A DNA stretch of 64,000 bases from Triatoma infestans (Eukaryota > Arthropoda > Insecta > Hemiptera > Reduviidae), in the NCBI GenBank assembly GCA_011037195.1, contig JAAEAF010005081.1:124001-188000 (forward strand), in the 5' to 3' direction. The position numbers and the translations under genes were made by a program. This document shows positions 36,192 to 48,100 of the stretch, piece by piece (within the stretch, counting starts at the first letter, position 1; each line of letters opens with the position of its first letter). The notes beneath the pieces were generated by a model. The model was given only the letters and a program-made list of their open reading frames with translations. It was not told the DNA's origin and made no database searches.

Positions 36192-39100
36192 CTGTTAAAA
36201 AAAAAAATAAGAAAAATTAATGAACTATTTCTTTAACTAACTATATATAGATCCAGAATGGTCTCACCTAGTTGGATATGTGATGGTCGCTTGACAGCAA
36301 GAAATAGTCAATAATGAATACAACTATTAATGAATCTCTGTTGTATTTATTACTGATATTTTATATTAATGTTATTTTTATTTTATAATTTGTTTATTAA
36401 ATTGGTACTAGGATGTAATATTTTATACTTTAAAATGACTATTATGTTTTCTCTTAATTTTTTTTTTTGCTTTAAAATTTGTTTTGTTTGGCATGCCTGC
36501 TAGTTACATTAATAGCATGTCTTTTTTTCTACATGTCCTTCCTTTTATTTCATTCATTTCTTACTATTTTTTTTTTTTTTCATAAAACTTTATTACTATC
36601 TATCTTCTATTGTGACAATATAATGATTTTTCAATTACTAAATTTAAGTTCAACAAAATTTTATGTAGTTTACTGTTTTACCCGGCGGACAATTTTCCAG
36701 GCTGAATTCAATTGTTTGTACTCTTCCTATTTTTGTATTTTATAAATTTTTAAAATAAACTTATCATTATATATAAAATCTACTTTAAAAAGCCCACTTA
36801 CTGTTATTGCAAAAAAATTCTGTGCTTAAAAAAGTGTAAATATTAATAGTTTTGGCCTTATCCTTAAGTTTTTGTCTAATTTTCATATTTTTTCTCTCAC
36901 TGCTATAAAAAGAGAATCGCGTAAAATTTTCAAATCAGATCACAGGTTACTAAAGTTCGGGACAAATATTCGGAACATTTGTGTGTGAGAGAGACAAAAT
37001 ATTTCAAAAAAGAAGAGTCGCAGGAAGTTCAAACTTGATCATCTTTTTTTACAATTTTTATAAAAATTTCGGACAAAATCTAGAATCCATAAGGGAGAAA
37101 GTACTGTGTTTTTTTTTGTGCATTTATTGCACTTTTCTAGAAAACGGTTTCAGGGATTTTAACCTAAGCATACCAAACTATACATTTATAGCCTTGAACA
37201 TATAATCGAAACATATTGTTGAAAAATTAATTTTAGGTATTTGTTTTTAAGAATTTGGAGAGCCTAGAGTTTAAAGCTTAACTCTGAATGTTAATTCGGT
37301 ATAAGCAACAGATTCTGCCATCTATTTCATAATAATGACAACATCCATTGAAAATTTCCACTTTCAAGAAATTCTGTCAGTTGAAACTTGAGAAATAGAA
37401 TCAGAGAAACTTGGATGATTGTTTTACACTAGATTTGTTTATAATGTACAAAATTTATATTCCAGACATAGACTATGTAGAAAAAATTTGGAAAGTTATA
37501 TGATAATTACTGCAGGAATTAACCATAGTTAATACCATAAAGCATCAAAATACAAAATAGCATAATAAAATATAAATTGGCTTACCTAATCCTTCGTTGA
37601 CACTAGAAGATCTCTTGAAGTTCAGGTGTAGCTTTGTAGTGTCCAATGAAATGTCACACTTGTTTACATTATAATATGTTTCACCTCCCTTTTTGATTTT
37701 ATTGAATTTCATTAGCATGTTGCCCTTGAAGTTATCTATAAAAATTAATAATAATAACGATTATTGGTTTATTGAGATTTCAAACTGGTCAGTTAAAAGC
37801 AGGATAGCCATTATTAAAAAAATATTCGAATACAATTAATAGAATACATATTCTCAATGGTGATACTCAACTGATAGGCACCGGTTATTAAAGTAGCTTA
37901 AAATCAATAAATTTTGTCCATTGATATTAATATAATATTGTATTAAAGTTTTAATTTTAATGTTTCTAATTTGAAATGCCAATGGTAGTGCAAATGTAAT
38001 GATATTTTGAATTGTTTTATTTAATAAAATCCTAAAAGTTGGCCAGGTGATATTTGTGATTGAAGCTCAAATATTATTATTTGAAGTTCGGTTAAAAGAG
38101 TTAAATAAGATTACAAAATAAGTTTCCAAAAACGAGTTTCCAGATTCTGTTGATAGCGGAGATATAGAACATAAAAGATACCAAACATCATTTCAAGATC
38201 CACAAAGAATTTTAAATGCTATTGCAATTAATTCACCGAATCTAAAAGAGGGTTCAGTAATATTATGAATAACATAATTAATATTATGTTAATACGAAAA
38301 GTAATAATGTGACGAAAAGAAATTTTCGTTTAAGACGACAGGTTATTTAATAGAAGAATCTATCTGTAAAAAACATAGTTTCGTAGTTAAATCTTGATTG
38401 GAAGAAGGGCATCATTTAGCTATCTAAGTCTTGGCCCCCAAAAAGAATGTGTCTGAGCGGAATGGTATACAGTAAAAGCAAACATTATTAAACAATCCAT
38501 GAATGGTATCAGAGCTCGGCGTGGGTGCATATTTTCACCGATGTTTCAGCAACGGATTCCAATGAAAACGGCGGTGTGCTGGGATGTATGCGGCGAGCTT
38601 CCAACTCGCAGAGCCTGTGGGCCGAATAGCCTCTAATTTTGTTGGGGAAGTGAGAGAGATTCTCCTTGCCCTCAAATATATAAGAGCGGAGCAGCCAAAG
38701 TAGATAGTACTTTTAGTTGATTCATAAGCCGCGATTTCGGCACTGTTAGGGAGAGAAAGTACTGACTTCCATGATGACTGTCTGTGTCACGCATTAATTG
38801 ACGCTCTGATGTCGGCAGGATGGGAAATTGTGCTGCAATGGATCATTATAGGATTGACAACATTGAGAAGGGCCGATAGATTGGCAAAGGAGAATACGGT
38901 ACTACTAAACGTGTCATTCGAGTGATACTAAAATAAATGGTGGGCAATAGACTCTAGGCTAATTGAAAGCAGTGGTCCATCCTAAGAGAGGCCAATGGCC
39001 GGAATCCTCCCAGACTTCCTAGAAGTGTGACAATGGCTTCCTTTTGGCCTCTCACTTCCACGACTATCTCCAGGCGCACCTCCACCACATTGGGGTAGCT

Positions 39101-42100
39101 GCCCATTATGCGTTATTTATGGTTTGGATAATATGACAGGCGCACATCGTAAAGAATGTGAAGTTCTTGGACACTTCAGACAACTGCCAGACCCGCAGAG
39201 CAATAATAATCTCTCTTTTATGGGAACATTATATTGGGCAGCCTCGTCTAATGGCTGAACGCCAATGACTAAGGCATTGTAAAAAAAAAAGTAAAAGGAT
39301 GTTAAAGTTGGGAAGGTTGGTTGCTGACATTTAGCGCGCGATTTGATTTATTTTATATTAAAAGTCTTTTTAAAGAAAGAAATGTCTTTCATAAATATTG
39401 AATTTTTTATAAGTATAAGTGTATGTAATCTCCCTGCTGAGGTTGAAGCAATTTTGGTCGACGTACAGTACGAACGAGTATGTACAGCTTGCAGTAATTA
39501 AAGTATTATTAGAAAACATTAAGGTAGTTCACAGTACAAACATTACAACTAAATAAACAAGTATTTAAAAGTTACTTTTCTTAGAAATTAATCTTAATCA
39601 AGGATGTATATATTATAATGCTGTTAACTTGATAAGTTGGTGATTTTCTATAATAACCTTATCTTTTGGATATGTTGGTTTAAGCATAGTTTGTTAAATA
39701 TTTGAATAAAAGCACTGTATATATTAATTTAAACATAAGAATAATAATTTTGTTGCAACGCAACTTACCGAATTTTAGTACATTCTTGCCTGCTCCATTA
39801 ATGGGAAGAACTAATACTCTTCCTTTAGCTGTATAATCACTTTCAATTCTGAATTCCCCATCTACATGGAAATCGGCTGATAATTGGTCCTTATCATATT
39901 GAGCTCTTAAAAAGAAATTAATGAGCTGAACTTTATAATATTAATGAGTATTTGCTGCTTAAAAATTATTAAGCAAACTATTACAGCCCAAGATAAATAA
40001 ACTTTAAAACCTCCTTTTGTCATGCTAATCATAACTTTTTATATTACTAATTCATTAACTCTTTGTTGATAAGACTGGAATTGAATGGTTTGTAATTTTT
40101 TTTTTTTTCTTCATTTTTTTTGTTTAAATTTAGTTAAGCGGTATTGTAAGAGTTTCTTGAACAATTAATAACAAATGGGGAATTGGAAAAACTAATTGCT
40201 TTAAACGTCCTCACACATTACCAGTCAATTATAATGAAAAGAAGAAAATTGTTAAATAACAAATATATCTGTAATGTAAAAATAGAGCCGTAACTTAGTG
40301 GAGTCTGTTAATGTTCCATAAAATTAAACGACCTGGTGTAAAAACTCCACGGTTTCTTTTACTATAATTAATTTTTTTCCAATTCTAATGAAAATTTCCT
40401 TCAGATTTGAAATTTTTTACCAAAAGCATAAAAGGTCGAAGCATAAAACACGAAAATATAGATAGTGCGGATTATATTGTTGGTATTTTTATTTTTTTAA
40501 ATATAGACCTGTACGGATAGTATAGTCACGTGGAGAATTAGATTTTTATTATTAATAAGAAACAACATATACAGCTGGCCATGGGAGACAAGAAACAACA
40601 TATACAGCTAGCCGTGGTAGAAAGAAACAACATATACAGCTGGCCATGGGAGACAAGAAACAACATATACAGCTGGCCATGGTAGACAAGAAACAACATA
40701 TACAGCTAGCCGTGGTAGAAAGAAACAACATATACTGCTGGCCATGGTAGACAAGAAAAAACATATACAGCTGGCCATGGTAGACAAGAAACAACATATA
40801 CAGCTGGCCGTGGTAGACAAGAAACAACATATACAGCTAGCCGTGGTAGAAAGAAACAACATATACAGCTGGCCATGGGAGACAAGAAACAACATATACA
40901 GCTGGCCATGGGAGACAAGAAACAACATATACAGCTGGCCATGGTAGACAAGAAACAACATATACAGCTAGCCGTGGTAGAAAGAAACAACATATACAGC
41001 TGGCCATGGGTCAGTACGGATAGACCTTCTATCGGCCTCAGCAAAACTTATAAAGATAATTTGAAGTTTATCTAACTTTTAGATTCCCCAAAACTTCTTC
41101 ATTTTTACTGAAGAATAGTACAAATAAATGTGATAGGCTTTTATGTGCTTAGCTAGTTTGCGAAGTTTAAAGAATATCATTGGAGCTACTTTCGAACAAA
41201 ATTGCAAAAACAAAAAATCAGTAAAGTTGCATTTTCGAAACAGACAGATTAAGAATTGTAATTCCTTTTGGAAATATCATGTTTGAGGTGACTACGATTT
41301 TATTTTTTGGGGGATATTTTGTTTCGGGTGATTATTTTGTTTTGGATATTTTGTTTGTTTTGGGGGATTATTTTCGAAACAGACAGATTAAGATCGAAAT
41401 CTTAGTGTCGGATACAATAATTGTAATTCCTTTTGGAAATATCATATTTGAGGTGACTACGATTTTATTTTTTGGGGGATATTTTGTTCAACAAACACAT
41501 AATACATACACGTATTCTTTAAAAATCAAACATGAAAAATTGCAGGAAGCTTCATATTAGGTTTAGGTCATTTATCTCTTGAAGGTTTCAGTTAAAATCC
41601 ACCAGCTGGAAGTGCAAATAATTTTTGTTTTTTTAAGTTTTCGCGATTTCCCAAAAACTGCTCCAATGAATTTCATATACCTTCCACACACAAAATGCCT
41701 ATCACTTTTATTTATTTAGAAAAGTGATATTTTGGAGAATTCTGAAAGAGCAGCAACGTTAAGGTTTTCTCTAAAGTGGCACTTTAGTTTATTGTATAGC
41801 TTTATTAAATGCACTTTTTCTAGAATTCCAACTTTACAGAAATAGATCAGAAGAAAGGAATATTCCTTTAAAGAAATAGATTAATCGGGAGAGCGACTTT
41901 ACAGTATTGGTTTTTGACTTTTTTTTTTTTTTTTTTTTTATTTGAATTTTCTCGAAGTGTATCATTAATTTTATTTAAACTTTGAATGCTTACTGCTATC
42001 ACCCGTATAATTTCTAGACATAAGCATTTTTATAATAAAACATACTTACGAAACTTTATCAATCACCAGGTTTGATAATCCGTACATTTTCAGCTTCTTA

Positions 42101-45100
42101 AATACTAAATCCAAATCTACCGCTTGGCCATTACCTTGATGTAAGATTACTTCCTCAATCAGAAGAGGTTCAGTAGGTGGAAGGCCAAATTTTGAATTTC
42201 CTAGAAAAAAAAAAAACATATAAAAACAAATTATGTACTTATCTTAACTTTTATTAAGTTAAGACTTTTATTAACTTAAATTTTAATTCAACCTTTTATT
42301 TTTATTTCACTGTTGAAAATTGCAGCTAATTAATTAAAGGCAAAAAGAAAGTGTAGTTATCCTTCTTATAGAGTGCGATTTATTTTATCGAGGTTCATGA
42401 ATTAGGTTAATGAACAAAGCGACACGATCAAGATGTAAATAGGAGTCCATGACCTTCAGGTGAGCAAGAAATAATCCAGTTTTATAAAAATAATAAAACC
42501 AAACCAAAATAATCTATTCTTTCGATTTATCGATCGATTTCATCTGTTTTAAGATCGAGATGGAAAGATAATAAAAAAAAGACAAGGAAGTTACAAATAA
42601 ATGAATATACATCAAAATAACTTTTTCTTTACATTAATAAATATCTCTTCTAGCTATTTATAATAACAATCTTTAAACTAAATTATGATGTTTTAACTAA
42701 TTTGCATAATTAACTAGGTAAATTTATCAATTGGGTTTGATTGTAAACAGTGTTAAGTATAATATGAATATGTTTAAAAATAAGTTCGTGTTTAATAATT
42801 TTTATTTATCTGGTTTTAACATATGAAAAGTATATGCATTCATTAGTGACTTCTCATTTCCTACAACAAAATGCTCAAGGTTATTATAGCACGTATAACC
42901 GATTATTAAGCCGGTATAACTTATTCAAATCTAGACCTTTTTCTTTTTTTTTTTTGCTCTTACTTAAAAAAAAATTAGGAACCATGAAAGATAAAAAAAC
43001 TATCTCACCAATAACAATTCATTAAAATATTAACATCAAGCAGTTAAACAATATTAATTAAATAATTCCCCTAATATATTACCGGATATGTTTTTTTTCT
43101 TGTTATATTACTTAGGAAATTTTAATTCTTCCTGGAGGATAGATGAAAACAATGTTTGTTGTTTATATTTGCGTGTTATTTGTTTATACTAATGAGATTA
43201 GTTGAAAGTGTGCTCTTCTTGATGAATAACAGTTTTACCAATTGTCTAATAAGATAGTTTAAATTTATTTATTTATTTTGAATTTAAGTTTAGAATAAAA
43301 TTTTTAATTTTAATTTACAAAGTTAGTTTTATGAGAGTGGATGGATTGGTCAAAGAGTGGCACGATCTGATTATCCGCGCTCGCAACTCTGGTCTCCAGC
43401 GTTTAATGGTCAGTCGAAGTCTCTTATTGATCTGAGAATAGGTATTGGGCGGTCCAAATTGTACAACGCTTGTGGCGACTGTTGCATCTGTTTTCCGTAC
43501 AAGAACTGATTTTAAAGGCTTCCGAAATTGTCAGATGAAACTGTGGGAGTCAAATTTAATTTCTAGAAGTTCAACAACTGGGGTGATTTGCTGATGAAGA
43601 AGCGTTATATATTAGAATTATATGATTATAGATTATAATTTATAATTATGAATACATTAATATATATGAATGTAATTTTTGAATATATGATTATAGAGTT
43701 GAATTTTCAATTTGTTATTACTACATTTATGTAAAATTACTTGTTAATTTTTTTAACTTATTTCAATAAAAATTGGCAAAACTTAATTTTTTATTAACTT
43801 TTCCCCTTTAAAAGCCAATTTAGCCAATTTTTCTATTCTTAAATAACTTTATCTTTTGCCCTTACTTTAACCCTTTACTGAAGCTATAGCAAAGAGTAAC
43901 TAGTGTCAATTCCATTGGGCGAATTGTGGCTACGGAATATTATAGAGTGTGAAAAAAACTAAGGACATGCTATTGGACTCGAACTTCCACTTTCCAAATA
44001 CCTGACCTTACTATTGAGCTAATGTGTTAGCATACCATTTCCAAAGCTTACTTAAGCGTATGAGTAAGACATGTACGAAACATTATATAAATATAATTTT
44101 GTTTTATCCAACGCCTGTACTTAACATCTTTATCATTCGATGCAAAAAAAAAAATAATAATTTTGTAATAAAAAAATCGCACGCACAAATGCAACTGATT
44201 TGCAACAATAAATCCGGCCTACTAAAAAAAAGTTGATAAAGACTATTGCTCAACCTGTCCAGCATTTCTGAATTATAAAAATGTTAAATAAGATTGAGCT
44301 TACTTACAAAGTGATCAGTTGCCTCTTCTAGATATAGATCAAGGCTTCCCAGGCAGAATCGTCTCCTTTAAAGAAAAATTATTTTGCCCACCCTCTCAAT
44401 ATGTATTTTATTTAGCGGATGTTTCAGACTTAATAGTCAAATTCAGGGAATGTTATTGGGCCAACAAGAAAAAAAAAGAAAACAACGTTTCTAAAGTTAC
44501 AGAGGAAATGCCCAGTGTTTTGTTGGTACCGACTCGTAACGGCTTCATGAGTTGGTTTTAAAATTTATGCTACTATTAGCGAGCTGATAATTAAGAATTT
44601 GGATAGATGATGAATAATACTCTATAATTTTTCTTGTAAGCTTTGGAAATGGTATGCTAACACATTAGCTCAATAGTAAGGTCAGGTATTTGGAAAGTGG
44701 AAGTTCGAGTCCAATAGCATGTCCTTAGTTTTTTTCTCACTCTATAATATTCCGTAGCCACAATTCGCCCAATTTTCCTCAAAGGATTTCATATAAAGGA
44801 AGTTATTTTGCTGCCTAAAGGATAATCTTTCATAATCAATAGAATGACACGACAACAGTCTAACATTCCCCTGTACATTCTCGTCGAGTCAACAACGCTG
44901 TCTTTCTCTCTTCTCTCTTTTGAACATACCGAACAGGTAACATGTAGCGTTCCTCCACTGGTAAGGGAAGTAAGGCCCAGAGGAAATAAAAAGACAACCA
45001 AAACTCACCAATGTCATGCACTTATTAATAAACCGGTATTATAAAATGAAAAATTGTTGGCCGCTTAATGGATTATACCCACAATGTCCGTTTTTTTTTT

Positions 45101-48100
45101 TTTTTTTTTTTTTTTTTTTGACATAACTTGGCTAACTCATAGAAGTCCTGATTGGAATTGAACAGTTTAGATTTGTGCTTACATTTATTTGATTAGATAA
45201 TTGAGTTTGTGGGAGTAGCTCAACCATTGTCCGGACAGAGTGTTGCGAATTGAAAATTGTTTGAGTTCGCTATATATATATTGCCTTTAGAATTAACAAA
45301 GCTTGAGCTAAGACTTGACAAATTGAATAATAAGTATTGTATTCAATTTGGCTTCTTTCAAAATCTGGTTGTGAGAATGTGTATTTTGCGATTTCAACGG
45401 AATATATCAAACAAATTATATATAGTGAACTGAAAATAAATTTTAAAAAATCTTTGTTAATGAGACATTGTGAAAGTGGGATGGGGGGGGGCATACATGT
45501 GAGCACATTTCAAGGGGCAGTGTCAAGGTTATATTGAGATCGGACAAACAGACAAGAGGAAGTTAATATCTATTAGTTAAAAATTAATTAAATAATATTT
45601 TAAATTCCATACTTTACCTGATTTTAGTTCTTTAACAACAGTCTGTATTGATGACTTGAGACAGTCATTTAATTTTTTGTCGCTTCTTTTACAAATTTTC
45701 CATGATTCAGCTGCAAAAAAATAGAAAATATTAAAATATTACAACTTTCCCTTTGGTAAATTTCCAAAATTTAATTAATTAATTCATTATTAGAAAAATA
45801 ATCTGGTGTGAAACACTCACACAACTTTCTCTTACTCCAGTTTTCAAAATTGTAATTGATAAATTATAAAGCTTGTGTAATATCAAATTCGACGAAATTA
45901 GTTCAGAGTTCGTCGAAAACTAAAAAAAATATTCGCTAAAAGCGCACTTCCGGTTAACTAATTTTCTTGAAACTCGGAATTTTGGCAATCTATTAATATT
46001 GTTTGGATGATAGAATTGTATAATCAACTATGATAGCACTTTAGAGAAAAACATAATCCCACCCTTCCCCCAAAAGTGCCCTTAAATGAATTTCTCCAGA
46101 GAAATGTTTTAAATAAAAGTTGTAGATCTTTGTACGTTTAGTTTATATAGGAAGTTTGAAGACAATCGTCGGATCCATTTTTGAGAAAAGCGCAAAAAAG
46201 TGAAAAAATACCAGTAAACTGAAAAATACATTTCAGGAAAAACGCACTTCCGGTTATCCGATATTTTTCAAACTCGGAATTTCAACAACATATTCAATTC
46301 TAATTCACATTATTTAGATGACAGAATTGTCTAATAAACTGATATAGCATTTTAGATGAAAACCTAACCCCACCCTTCTCCCATAATTACGCTTAAATGA
46401 ATTTTCCCAGAGAAATGTTTCAAATAAAAGTTATAGCTCTTTCTATATATACTTGATATACCCAGTTTGAAGAAAATCGTCAGGGCCATTTTTGAGAAAA
46501 ACGCAAAAAAGTAAAAAAAAAAAAAAAAAAAAACTAGTAAAGTGGTACTTCCGGTTGAGAAATTTACACAGATAACATACTGTCAGATCCCATGGTGATA
46601 TCTAAACGGAATATCAAGTTTCAACTTTCTACGGTTTTTCGTTTTTGAGCTATGCTGTTCACACGCACACCCACACACAGACCATTTGCTAAAAACCACT
46701 TTTTTGGACTCAGGGGACCACAATACGGATATTTCCGGTGAAAACTCAATTTCACGATTTGACACGATTACAATACTTCCTCTTTTACTAGTAGTAAGAG
46801 AAAGTAAAAAATAATTCAATTTGGATTAGAAGATTATCATCATTACAAACAATAAGTTGTATTTTATATGATAATACATATGAGCTTATCAGATTATTCA
46901 ATTTACTAATATTTATTGCCTATCGATTAGTAATTTGATTAATTTTTAAAGCATTCATGTTTTAAGGTTTTTTTTTTTGCCAGGATTTCGAAATTGAGTT
47001 TTCAAAGGAATCAGATGTTTTGTAGCAACTGGTTTTTAGAAAGTGCTGGTGTTTGTTTTTATATATATATACATAAAACGGAAAACCCTTAACCCCTGGG
47101 GAGGGGCAAAGAACTCATGAAAAAATGGAATGTTAAATTTAGAAATTTCAATTACAGAGAAGATCGACAAATGGTTTTCATTGAACTCCCGAAATGGTAA
47201 CCATTTTTCTCTTTCCTTCTTTTTGTTTATATCAGTTTTTACTTTCACTTACTCCTAGTAAGAGGAACAGCTCCTAAGCTCCTAGTTCCTGGTATGCGAA
47301 CAGCAAAGCTTAAAAACGAAAAATCGTAGAAAGTTCAATCTTGATATTCCGTTTAGGTATCACCACGGGATCCCTCAGTAAGTGGTCATCTGCCAAAATT
47401 CCTCAACCAGAAGTACCACTTTACCAGTTTTTTTTTTTTTTACTTTTTTGCGATTTTCTCAAAAAATGGCTCCGACGATTTTCTTGAAACTTGCTATATC
47501 AACTACACATACAAAGAGCTACAACTTTTATTTTAAACATTTCACCGGAAAAATTCATTTAAGGGCAGTTTTGGGGGAGAGGGTGGGGTTAGGTTTTCGT
47601 CTAAAATACTATTTCAGTTACAATACTATACAATTCTATCATCTAAATAATATTAATTACAATGTAATAAGTGCTTGAAATTCTGAGTTTGACAAAAATC
47701 GGATGACCTGAAGTGCGTTTACTTTACCACTTTAGTAAGTGGTTTTTTTTTTTCACTTTTTCGCGATTTTCTCCAAAAATAGTTCCAACAATTTTCTTGA
47801 ATCTTCATATATAAACTAAACATACAAAGATGCACAATTTTTATTTAAAACATTTCTCTGGGAAAATTCATTTAAGGGCCATTTTAGGGGAGGGGTGGGG
47901 TTATGTTTTTCTCTAAAATGCTGTCATAATTGATTATACAATTCTATCATCCAAACAAAATTAATTATAAATAAATAGATGGCCAAAATTCCGAGTTTCA
48001 AGAAAATTAGTAAACCGGAAGTGAGCTTTCAGTTTTCGACGAATTTCATTAAATTTGGTACAGTAACTAAAAAATTTTGTCAATTATAATTTTGAGAACA

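Noticed and set aside
40559..41010. CRISPR-like array
   Set aside because: Monomers are head-to-tail without unique spacers, in a eukaryotic intron.
40552..41075. Long open frames on both strands with repeats such as CCFLSTMASCI and VDKKQHIQLA
   Set aside because: They are translations of the 32/33-bp tandem array in several frames; there is no start context, no codon bias and they sit within an intron of a well-supported gene.
44319..44561. 80-codon frame in the foldback spacer
   Set aside because: No recognisable domain; ends in low-complexity Lys-rich sequence; no splice or promoter support.
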